This document shows positions 36,983-45,277 of a stretch of 64,000 nt of DNA, piece by piece. Numbering within the stretch: the first letter of the stretch is position 1; every line of letters begins with the position of its first letter. Origin of the DNA: Acidobacteriota bacterium (lineage in GTDB: Bacteria > Acidobacteriota > Thermoanaerobaculia > Thermoanaerobaculales > Thermoanaerobaculaceae); NCBI GenBank assembly GCA_003158745.1, contig PMLC01000087.1, forward strand, positions 41,408-105,407, read 5' to 3'. Made by a program: the position numbers and the translations under genes. The notes beneath the pieces are model-generated. The model ran no database searches and was not told the origin of the DNA. It saw only the letters and a list, made by a program, of their open reading frames with translations.

Positions 36983-38217
36983 GCGATCCCCCGGCCGTCC
37001 GGCTCGCGGGGGTTTCGAAGCGCTACCCGCCGCTCACGCGTCGGGGACGGCTGCACTCGCTCAAAGGCGCACTCCTGCACGGGGATCTGTGGCGGGTCAA
37101 GGAAGAGCACAACGGCTTCCTGGCCCTCTCGAAGGTCGACGTCGAGATCGCGCCGGGCGAGACGTTCGCGGTGATCGGGCCGAACGGATCGGGGAAGTCA
37201 ACGCTCCTGAAGCTGGTGGCCGGGATTCTGCAACCCACCTCGGGGAGCGTCGAGGTCGAGGGGCGCGTGACGGCGCTCATCGAGCTGGGGGCTGGGTTCC
37301 ACCCCGAGATCTCGGGCCGGGACAACGCCATCGTCAACGGCATGATGCTGGGGCTCTCGCGCTCCGAGGTGATGAGTCGTCTCGATGAGATCATCGAGTT
37401 CTCGGGCATCGGCCCGTTCATCGATCAACCCGTCAAGACGTACTCCTCGGGGATGTACGTGAGGCTCGGTTTTGCAGTGGCCGTGGTGGTGGAGCCGAAC
37501 GTGCTCGTCGTCGACGAGATCCTCGCAGTGGGCGATGAGGCGTTTGCACACCGGTGTCTCGATCGGATCGCGAAGCTGCAGCGGCGCGGCACCGCGATTC
37601 TGCTCGTGAGCCACGACCTCGGCCTCGTCGAGCAGCTCGCGCAGCGTGCGCTGTACTTGAAGGGCGGAGTCCCGGTTCTGACCGGGCAGGCTGCCGCTGC
37701 GGTGGCGCGCTACCGTTCGGACGTCGCGACGGACGAGGCGGGCGGCGAATCGGCGGGCGGCAGCTCGCGGCGGTGGGGCAACGGCGCGGTGACGTTGGAC
37801 CAGGTGGAACTCTTGGACGGTAACGGTAGACCGATTCGGCTCTTGATGAGCGGCGAGGCCGCCGGCATCCGACTGTCCTACACCGTCCGTGTGCCGCAAG
37901 ACGACTTCGTCTTCGGAATCGCGGTCCACCGCGAAGACGGCTCCTACGTATTCGGTACGAACACCGACCTCGACGGTTGGACGCCTGAGCGTCTCGCGGG
38001 TAGCGGCCAGATCACGCTCGAGTTTCCGCGCCTGGAGCTGGCGCCGGGCCGCTACCTCGTCGACGCGGCGGTTCACGCGAGAGGCGGCCTCGCCTACGAC
38101 TACGCGTGCGAGATCATGTCCTTCACCGTTACGGCGCCGGTTGGCTGGCCTGGCTGCTACGCTGCTCGCCACGGCTGGAACCCACGCGGTCCCGTGATGA
38201 CTCCGTCCTCCGAATGA
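36979..38217 (+). CDS. wzt: Polysaccharide ABC exporter ATPase (Wzt) with C-terminal carbohydrate-binding-like domain
   Basis: VIGPNGSGKSTLLKLVAGI, ELGAGFHPEISGRDNA, YSSGMYVRLGFAVAV, VVDEILAVGDEAF, then Wzt-like beta domain. GTG 36979 overlaps the wzm stop. Confidence 0.92.
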   Translation: MSDPPAVRLAGVSKRYPPLTRRGRLHSLKGALLHGDLWRVKEEHNGFLALSKVDVEIAPGETFAVIGPNGSGKSTLLKLVAGILQPTSGSVEVEGRVTALIELGAGFHPEISGRDNAIVNGMMLGLSRSEVMSRLDEIIEFSGIGPFIDQPVKTYSSGMYVRLGFAVAVVVEPNVLVVDEILAVGDEAFAHRCLDRIAKLQRRGTAILLVSHDLGLVEQLAQRALYLKGGVPVLTGQAAAAVARYRSDVATDEAGGESAGGSSRRWGNGAVTLDQVELLDGNGRPIRLLMSGEAAGIRLSYTVRVPQDDFVFGIAVHREDGSYVFGTNTDLDGWTPERLAGSGQITLEFPRLELAPGRYLVDAAVHARGGLAYDYACEIMSFTVTAPVGWPGCYAARHGWNPRGPVMTPSSE

Positions 38218-40435
38218 GCGCTGCAGTCAGAAGGAGCAGCAGCGGCCCGGCGGTCCCGGTGCGGTACGGTGTCGGGTCGATGCCGAGCTCGACGCGGTGT
38301 GTCCCTGCCGGGACCCGGATCCCCGCGGCGCTGCCGTTGACGGGCTCGGTCCGGGCTGGACGACCATCCACCGTGGCCCGCCAGCACGACATGAAGCTCT
38401 GCTGAACGACGAGCAGGCCCGGATCGTCGGTCTTCACATCGAAGCGCCGGCGGTGAGGTGGCCCTGGCGACTCCGACACCGAACCGCCTCCTTCGGCCCT
38501 CACGCCGCCGCTCCCGAACACCGCGGCATCCTCCCCCGGCCGGAAGCTGTCGGAGGCCATGATCGTGGCGGCGGTCAGCATGCTGTCGGCGGGCAGCAGG
38601 CGACGGGCGAGATACGCCCGCCCGGACGGGTTGGCAACAGTGCCGACCCAAAGGGGTCCGACCATGATGCCCTGCCACCCCGGGAGCGGCGTGGTGCAGA
38701 TCACCGCATTCGCACCCAGCGCGATTGCGACGCGCGCTCTCTCGTCGATGCTCATGTGCGCTGTGGCTGCGGCGAGCAGCTCCTGACGCACCGGCTCCAG
38801 GCCGTCCGGCCCGCGGCTCAGGACGTAACGGATCCCCCAGCGCGTTCCCGACTCGGGCACCAGCGCCTGGTGCTTGACCCAGAAGCGCTCGAGCGACGAA
38901 CCGAGCCGAGCCGACGGCTCGGGGGACTGCAGCACCGCCAGCACCGGCTCCGTGGGGAGGGCGCGGCACACAGGGGGCGGCTCGGCCCACCTCGTGTTCC
39001 GGTCGAAGAGCAGCACGCCGGAACTGCCGAAGAGGCTGGAACCGAGAGCGGCCGCTGTCACCACGATCGGCGCCGGTCCGGCCACCGCGGCCACCGCGAG
39101 CGGCACTGACAGCGCGATCCAGTCCGCCGCCGCAGCTCGAGCTAGGGTCGAATCCGATACCTCGGCGAGGCTTGCCCGCGACGCCGGATACAGCGCCTCG
39201 AGCAGGGGGCGTAGGAGCCGGTTCGGTGCGAACGTGAAGGGAGATAGCAGCACTGTCACCAGCACCGCGGCGCGAACGTACCGTCGTCCCCACGCCGCCC
39301 ACGAGTCGGTGAGAGTCTGCCAGCCTGCCGCCACCAGCGGCGTCAGAGCAAACACCGGAAGAACCAGGAACTTGATCGCGTAGCGGACCGAGTCGAGCAG
39401 CGGCAGACCTTGAGCGGCGCTGGCGAGACCTGCGGGGGCAAGGACGATGGCGCCCACGGTGCCGGCTGCGGCGAGAGTCCACCACGGTGCGAGCGCTCGT
39501 TGTCGCCATGCCGCGGGGACGCAGAGGATCGGGAGAGCCCCAAGAAAGATCAGCGGGTAGTAGCGCTGCCACGGGAACGAGGACCGAGCCCAGAAGCCGG
39601 AGGTCATGTCGCCCAGCGGCGCTCCAAGGAGGTTTGGGAAGGCGAGTTCGAGGAAGCGCCGCGGCGCGAGCGCGTCGGCGCTGAGGGCGCCTTTTGCCGC
39701 CGCGAGGCCCCCTCGGACGGTCTCCGGGTATATGGCGAGGAGGGGAACGAGGACAGGGGCTGCAAGCAGGGCGGCCGCTCCTGCCGCGACGGCCAGGGAG
39801 AACCAGGGGTGCGGCCGCCACGTCCACACGGCGACCAAAGCCCAGGCCAGTGCGCCGAACGCAGCCGTGACCGGCTCACCGCCAAGGAAAGAGAGACCGA
39901 GGAGGGCGCCTCCGGCCAGCGCCCGGCGGAGCGCCGGGCGGCCCGGTTCGGGTGCGGGCACGGCTGTCGCCAGCGCCCAGATCGCCCAGGCCAGCGAGGC
40001 CTGGAAGTTGAGGAAGGTCAAACTGGACCATGCGATCCCACAGGTACCCGTGGCTGCCGCGGCGATCCCCGCCGCGGGCGGGGCGGCGCCACACCGTCTC
40101 GCCAGGCGGTAGCAGCCGAGCAAGAGGATGAGGTGGTGCAGGGCAAGGTGCCAGCCCGCTGCCGCCTCCGGCGTCATCGCGAGGAAGAGCAAGGTCCCGG
40201 GGTACGCCGCCATGGCGTTGGGGTTGGCGAGCATCGGTCGGCCCCCGTTGGAGTATGGGTCCCAGAGAGGGAGCCATCCCCGGCTCACCTGCTCGCGCCA
40301 CACGGTCCTCCAGGCGAGCTGCGTCGCGGAAACGTCGCGGATCGGCAGGGTCTGACCCGCGAAAAGGCGTGGCAGGTAAAGCAAGGCCCAGAAAGCAACC
40401 AGCAGGGCCAGCGGGAGCGTGTCGCGCCTGGGCAC
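38129..40435 (-). CDS. YfhO-like polytopic membrane protein (copy 1)
   Basis: Multiple TM; GWLPLWDPYSNGGRPMLANPNAMAAYPGTLLF; C-terminal FMSCWRATVDGRPARTEPVNGSAAGIRVPAGTHRVEL. Confidence 0.8.
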   Translation of the reverse strand: MPRRDTLPLALLVAFWALLYLPRLFAGQTLPIRDVSATQLAWRTVWREQVSRGWLPLWDPYSNGGRPMLANPNAMAAYPGTLLFLAMTPEAAAGWHLALHHLILLLGCYRLARRCGAAPPAAGIAAAATGTCGIAWSSLTFLNFQASLAWAIWALATAVPAPEPGRPALRRALAGGALLGLSFLGGEPVTAAFGALAWALVAVWTWRPHPWFSLAVAAGAAALLAAPVLVPLLAIYPETVRGGLAAAKGALSADALAPRRFLELAFPNLLGAPLGDMTSGFWARSSFPWQRYYPLIFLGALPILCVPAAWRQRALAPWWTLAAAGTVGAIVLAPAGLASAAQGLPLLDSVRYAIKFLVLPVFALTPLVAAGWQTLTDSWAAWGRRYVRAAVLVTVLLSPFTFAPNRLLRPLLEALYPASRASLAEVSDSTLARAAAADWIALSVPLAVAAVAGPAPIVVTAAALGSSLFGSSGVLLFDRNTRWAEPPPVCRALPTEPVLAVLQSPEPSARLGSSLERFWVKHQALVPESGTRWGIRYVLSRGPDGLEPVRQELLAAATAHMSIDERARVAIALGANAVICTTPLPGWQGIMVGPLWVGTVANPSGRAYLARRLLPADSMLTAATIMASDSFRPGEDAAVFGSGGVRAEGGGSVSESPGPPHRRRFDVKTDDPGLLVVQQSFMSCWRATVDGRPARTEPVNGSAAGIRVPAGTHRVELGIDPTPYRTGTAGPLLLLLTAALIRRTESSRDRVGSSRGEQRSSQASQPAP

Positions 40436-40526
40436 TGAGGACAGTCTAGCGAATCCCTGCCGTGCAGCGGCTCGGACGTCCTGCGGGACTATGACCTATG
40501 ACGCGCCGGCCGGTCCGACGCATCGC

Positions 40527-40542
40527 TGGCGTGGCTCTTGCA
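40527..40542 (+). promoter_or_regulatory. Weak sigma54-like -24/-12 element upstream of the first pseudopilin gene
   Basis: TGGCGTG-GCTC-TTGCA; GG/GC spacing correct, but the predicted +1 is only about 6 nt before the ATG. Confidence 0.3.
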
Positions 40543-40558
40543 AGTGAAGATCAAAGCC

Positions 40559-41011
40559 ATGCGCGCGAAGATACGAGGTTTCACCCTCGTCGAACTCCTT
40601 ATCGTGGTGGCGATCATCGGTCTCCTGGCCGCCATCGCGATACCCGCGCTCACCTCGAGCATTCAACGGGCTCGGCAGAAGAGGACGATGGCTGAGCTGC
40701 GGGCGATCGCGACCGCCGTCTCCAGCTACGCGACCGACTACCCTTTCATGCCAAAGGTCGGTCCGGGGACCGCCGACATCCTGGTTCCGTACCTCGTTCC
40801 AACCTACGTGAGGCACCTGACCGGCCTCGACGGGTGGCAGCACCTTTTCTACTACGAGGCGGACGAGGTCTCCTACACTTTGAAGAGCTTCGGTTCCGAC
40901 GGCCTCGCCCAGTCGAGCCTGGCGTTTGGCCCGACCACCAACTTCAGCGACGACATCGTGATATCGAACGGGGTGTTCGTGCAGTGGCCCGACGGCATGC
41001 AGACGAACTAG
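40559..41011 (+). CDS. Prepilin-type N-terminal methylation protein (GspG-like pseudopilin 1)
   Basis: MRAKIRG/FTLVELLIVVAIIGLLAAIAIPALTSSIQRARQKRTMAELRAIATAVSSYATDYPFMP...WPDGMQTN. Confidence 0.9.
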   Translation: MRAKIRGFTLVELLIVVAIIGLLAAIAIPALTSSIQRARQKRTMAELRAIATAVSSYATDYPFMPKVGPGTADILVPYLVPTYVRHLTGLDGWQHLFYYEADEVSYTLKSFGSDGLAQSSLAFGPTTNFSDDIVISNGVFVQWPDGMQTN

Positions 41012-41363
41012 CCTGGTCCATCCATGTGCGCTCTGGTGCAAACATGGAACTGGCTAGCCTGGCGGGCTAACTCCAGGTTCGGAGCCCGTGGCCCATCGGA
41101 GAGGATACGGCTTGACTCCTCACCTTGGAGCGAACGAGGTTCTGCCTCGCGAGTTCGGGCGTGCGCGGGCACGAGGCGCTTGGGTGGTTGGAGCGGCACC
41201 GGGCCCTCCCGCGACGGATGGCTGCCAACCATGCCAGCCACCTCCGCGTTCGCGCGACGGACCGCCTAGGAGAGGATCAGGCTCGAGTGCCGTGAACTGG
41301 CACTTTATCCGGGGATGAATGACGTTTTGCGTCACCGTGGTTGGACGAAAAGAGAGTGTGACG

Positions 41364-41379
41364 TGGCACAATCCTTGCT
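41364..41379 (+). promoter_or_regulatory. Sigma54 promoter (-24/-12) of the second pseudopilin gene
   Basis: TGGCACA-ATCC-TTGCT, full match to the TGGCACRNNNNTTGCW consensus; 27 nt before the ATG at 41407. Confidence 0.8.
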
Positions 41380-41406
41380 GTACTGCTAGGAGGACAGGAG
41401 GATTGT

Positions 41407-41862
41407 ATGAGAAAACAAAAAGGGTTTACGCTGATCGAGTTGCTCATCGTGGTCGCGATCATCGGCATCATCGCGGCCATCGCCATCCCGAACCTGCTGA
41501 ATGCCATCAATCGGGGCCGGCAGAAGAGGTCGATGGCGGACATGCGCGCGATTGCCACGGCGCTCGAGGCCTACTCGGTCGACTTCAACTTCTACCCAAA
41601 GACCGCTGCGACCAAGGTAACGGATTGGAATACGTACCTGACGCCCACTTTCATCAAGCGCATGCCGCTCAACGACGGGTGGAACCAGGCCTTTGTGGCG
41701 ATAGGGGATGCCGCCGGCACGTCCTACACGATCTACTCGCAGGTCAAGGGCGGCGCGGGGACGATTCCGGGTGCTTCCGGTCCGACGACTGATTTCACGA
41801 CAGCGATCGTATTTTCCAACGGCCAGTTCTATTCGTGGCCTGAAGGGATGCAGACGAACTGA
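41407..41862 (+). CDS. Prepilin-type N-terminal methylation protein (GspG-like pseudopilin 2)
   Basis: MRKQKG/FTLIELLIVVAIIGIIAAIAIPNLLNAINRGRQKRSMADMRAIATALEAYSVDFNFYP...WPEGMQTN; SD aggagg. Confidence 0.94.
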   Translation: MRKQKGFTLIELLIVVAIIGIIAAIAIPNLLNAINRGRQKRSMADMRAIATALEAYSVDFNFYPKTAATKVTDWNTYLTPTFIKRMPLNDGWNQAFVAIGDAAGTSYTIYSQVKGGAGTIPGASGPTTDFTTAIVFSNGQFYSWPEGMQTN

Positions 41863-41886
41863 TCGCAGCTTTCGAGCTGCACGCCT

Positions 41887-41914
41887 GGGGGGACATCACG
41901 TCCCCCCTTTTTTT
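41887..41914 (+). terminator. Rho-independent terminator after pseudopilin 2
   Basis: GGGGGGAC-ATCAC-GTCCCCCC-TTTTTTT. Confidence 0.92.
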
Positions 41915-42002
41915 GTCTCAAGCCCGTCTACCCGGCGGGGCCGTATCCCAAGCCCACATTCATATCGCAACCCTCGAGAACGGTCCAGGCTAGACTCTCG
42001 CC

Positions 42003-43568
42003 ATGAAGATGCCCGGGCTGGCAGTGGCCGCGACGGCAGCGGGGGTGGCGGCGGGTTGGGGTGCCGCGCGCTACTTCTCGTTCGCGCCGCTGCTCTGGGC
42101 GACGCTTCTGGTGTTGTGCTTTGTACCCCACCCCAGGCAGCGCCGGCTTCTGGACTCGCGCTGGCTCCTCACGGGTGCGGTACTGATCGGCTCGTCGTGG
42201 CTCGTAGCGGCGGACCACGAGCTTGCCTTGCGGCACTCCCTGCTGTTCGTCGCAGCCGCCTTCCTGTTCGGTGTCACGCGTCTCTCGGCGCCCGGAGATC
42301 GGCTCGTCGGGCTTCTCGTGCTCGGCCTAGCCTTGACCTCGGTCGTCGCTTTTCGGCAGGCGGTTGGAGGGCCGTTGGTCGCCCGTGCCGCAGTTGAGAC
42401 GCTCGCGCCGGGCTGGCAGGAGGCGGCGGCAACAAGGCTGACCGGAGGCAGAGCTTTTGGAACGGCTGCCCTGCCGGGCCATTTTGCGGCGCTCCTGATG
42501 CTGACGGTGCCCCTTCTCGCGGAGCGTGTGTGGCGATCCCGGGGTTGGAGCCGCGTGGGCTGGGTCGTCTCCCTTTGCCTTCCCGCCACAGCGATCGTGC
42601 TCACCCGTTCGCTCGCGGCCGTAGCCGTCGGCTGCGCGCTGCTCCTGCCGTTCCTCGTGAGGAAGCTCCGCAGCCGCCTAGCGGTGGCGGGCGCAGTGGT
42701 GCTCGTGGTCGTGGCGGCCGCCACGGCGGCGTTGCGGACCGATCTTGGCCGTCTCGAGCCGCTTTCCTTACGATGGGTGAACTGGCGTTCGACAGCGTGG
42801 GTGTTCGTGCATCATCCGTGGCTGGGTGTTGGTGCGGGTGGTGTGGGCCAGGCCGCGCTCACAGCGCCGACCGGAGCGATCAACATCACACCGTACGCGC
42901 ACAACACGCCTCTGCAGCTCCTGGCGGAGTTTGGGCTGATGGGCACCATTCCTCTGGCTGCAGGGATCGTGTGGTTGGTGCGGCTCATTCGGCGGGGATG
43001 GTCCTCGCAGACGGCGCTGACACTCGCGGTCGCATCCCTTCCACTGCACAATCTCGTCGACTTTTCTGCCTACGCGCCCGAAGTGCTCCTTCCCTGGGTG
43101 GTCCTGGCCGGTACACTGGCCGCACGGGTTTCGCCGTTGCCGAGGCGCCCGCTGCGTTCGTGGGCGCTGATCACGCTCCTCGGCACCGGAGCGGTGCTCA
43201 GCACGCTCGTCTCGCAGAGCGAGATCGCCATGGCCGGGTCAGGTGCTGCGGGCTCCACAGGGGCGGGCGAGCCCGCGCTGGAAGCGGCCCGTTGGGCCCC
43301 CTGGACCGTAACACCGCTTGAGATCGCCGCCGACCGGACGCTTGGCGGCGCCGGCGCGACGGGAGCTTCGCGGGTGATCGACCGGATGTTGGCCGACCGG
43401 GCCTGGGTCCAGCCGCACTCGGCCAGCTGGGCCGAGGCCCGCGGGCGCCTGCTTCTCGCCGATGGACGCCCCGGCGAGGCCCTCGTGTGGGTTCGGGAGG
43501 CACGACAACGTGCGCCGTGGCGGGCAGACCTCGCGGAGCTGGAGGCGGCGTGCGCGCCCCGTCGCTGA
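42003..43568 (+). CDS. O-antigen ligase family protein (copy 1)
   Basis: Polytopic; RWVNWRSTAWVFVHHPWLGVGAGGVGQAALT...YAHNTPLQLLAEFGLMGTIPL...LPLHNLVDFSAYAPEVLLPW. Confidence 0.82.
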   Translation: MKMPGLAVAATAAGVAAGWGAARYFSFAPLLWATLLVLCFVPHPRQRRLLDSRWLLTGAVLIGSSWLVAADHELALRHSLLFVAAAFLFGVTRLSAPGDRLVGLLVLGLALTSVVAFRQAVGGPLVARAAVETLAPGWQEAAATRLTGGRAFGTAALPGHFAALLMLTVPLLAERVWRSRGWSRVGWVVSLCLPATAIVLTRSLAAVAVGCALLLPFLVRKLRSRLAVAGAVVLVVVAAATAALRTDLGRLEPLSLRWVNWRSTAWVFVHHPWLGVGAGGVGQAALTAPTGAINITPYAHNTPLQLLAEFGLMGTIPLAAGIVWLVRLIRRGWSSQTALTLAVASLPLHNLVDFSAYAPEVLLPWVVLAGTLAARVSPLPRRPLRSWALITLLGTGAVLSTLVSQSEIAMAGSGAAGSTGAGEPALEAARWAPWTVTPLEIAADRTLGGAGATGASRVIDRMLADRAWVQPHSASWAEARGRLLLADGRPGEALVWVREARQRAPWRADLAELEAACAPRR

Positions 43569-45277
43569 AGCACGTGCCCGCACTGCTGGTGCCCATCGCG
43601 GCGGCGTGGGTGCTCGCTGCGGGGGGAGTGCAACCGCCGGCACCGATCGTCGTCCTCACCGTGGCCGTCGCAGCAACGCTCCTGGGTCGCAACCTCGTTC
43701 CAGTGATGCACCCGACGGGGCCCGTTGCGTGGGCGGGGGCGCTCGTGCTGTGGATCGTGGCCGATGCGGCGCTGCGCCCGGTTGCCGCGTTCGACGCCGC
43801 CCGCTGCGCGGCGGTCGGCCTCGTTGCACTCGCGTTGCTCACCGCTGGAGGCATGCCGCGGGTGGCAGCGTGGGGAAGGCTCGCGGTCGTGTGTGCGGCA
43901 ACGTGTGCCGCGCTCTGGATGGTTGTCGAGCGGGTGCAGCACGCCGGTAGGCCGGCAGGACCGTTCGGCAATCCGAACGGAGCGGCGACGATCGTGCTGC
44001 TGGGTCTCGCCCTTGCGCCGTTCCTCCGGATGCCGCTCGCCGTTCGAGGCCTGCTGCTGGCGGTGGAGGCGGCCGGCATCGTGGCCTCCGGAGCCCGCGG
44101 AGCGCTGCTTGGAGCGTTTGCGGTCGCGATGGTGTGGGGTTTTGCGGGGCGCCGGAGTCAGCGTCTCGCCGCAGGCGCAGGGGTCGTCGCAGTGGCGGCG
44201 TTGATCGGGATCGGGATCAGACTCGCGGTGGACCGCGATCCCCTGCGCTACGAACGTGTCCGGATCTGGACCGTGGGGTTCAGAGTCGCCGCAGCCGAGT
44301 TTCCGCTGGGCTGCGGACCGGGCGGTTATGCGGATGTCGCAATTGCCCACAACTTCCCGCGCGATGGAGAGTTCGCACGTTTCGCGCGCATACCCGACCT
44401 TGCCGAGAGCGATTTCCTCGCGGCAGCGGCATCCCTCGGGCTGCCGGGCGTCGCACTGGTGGCCGGGTTGATGGGCTGTGTGGTCGTTCGTCTTCGAAAC
44501 CGCGGCCCGGCCGCGTGGGGCGTCGCCGCCGCACTGGGGCTCACCTCGGCCGTCAATTCGCAAGCGATGGTTGGGGGCGTCGTGTGGGTCGGGGCGTTGG
44601 CACTTGGCGCGGTGCTGCCTCGCCACCGCGGCCGACGGCTAACCGGATCGCGCGTGGCGACAGTGGCGACGATCGGTGCACTGTCCGTGATGGCGGCGGC
44701 TGTTCTTTCCCTTCCGGAGTGGGGTGTGGGAGCCAACCCATTAGCCCTGGTGGACCGAGCCGAGGCGGCACTCCGGGCTCATCCGGAGAGCGACGGCATG
44801 CTGGCAGACGCGGAAGCCCAGGTGTCACTCGCATGTGCGGCCCGGCCTCGGTTCGCTCGTGCCTGGCGGTTGCTCGGACGCATCAGGTTGACGAGGGCCG
44901 CGTTGCGGAATGAGGAGGCCCTCGCTTCCGCCTCTGCAGATGCGTATGCCCAGTGCCGCAGGGTCAACCCGCTGGATGTCTGGGGTGCACTCGGGGAGGG
45001 TGTCGCGCGGCGCGTGCTCGGCGATCCGTCCGGCGCCTTCAAGGCGATCAGGACGGCAGTGCTCCTAGAGCCGAACTGCGCCCCGGCGTGGCTCGAGCTG
45101 GCTACCCTTCACCTGGCTCAGGGCGAGGTCGAAACGGCGCGCGCCTCCCTGCACCGAGCGGAAGCCGCGGCACGACGGGCCAGTGGGGTCACGTTCGTGA
45201 CCGCCTACGAGTACGAACTCGCCCGGCTCGAACCGTCCATGACCTCGCGGCTGCGGGCGGCTCTTGGGGAGAGGTGA
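43550..45277 (+). CDS. O-antigen ligase-like membrane protein with C-terminal TPR-like region (copy 2)
   Basis: Polytopic; RVRIWTVGFRVAAAEFPLGCGPGGYADVAIAHNFP...DFLAAAASLGLPGVALVAGL; TPR-like C-terminus. GTG 43550 overlaps the upstream stop. Confidence 0.77.
   Translation: MRAPSLKHVPALLVPIAAAWVLAAGGVQPPAPIVVLTVAVAATLLGRNLVPVMHPTGPVAWAGALVLWIVADAALRPVAAFDAARCAAVGLVALALLTAGGMPRVAAWGRLAVVCAATCAALWMVVERVQHAGRPAGPFGNPNGAATIVLLGLALAPFLRMPLAVRGLLLAVEAAGIVASGARGALLGAFAVAMVWGFAGRRSQRLAAGAGVVAVAALIGIGIRLAVDRDPLRYERVRIWTVGFRVAAAEFPLGCGPGGYADVAIAHNFPRDGEFARFARIPDLAESDFLAAAASLGLPGVALVAGLMGCVVVRLRNRGPAAWGVAAALGLTSAVNSQAMVGGVVWVGALALGAVLPRHRGRRLTGSRVATVATIGALSVMAAAVLSLPEWGVGANPLALVDRAEAALRAHPESDGMLADAEAQVSLACAARPRFARAWRLLGRIRLTRAALRNEEALASASADAYAQCRRVNPLDVWGALGEGVARRVLGDPSGAFKAIRTAVLLEPNCAPAWLELATLHLAQGEVETARASLHRAEAAARRASGVTFVTAYEYELARLEPSMTSRLRAALGER

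Noticed and set aside
43070-44626. 518-aa minus ORF opposite the O-antigen-ligase-like genes
   Set aside because: Low-complexity antisense composition, no recognisable domain.
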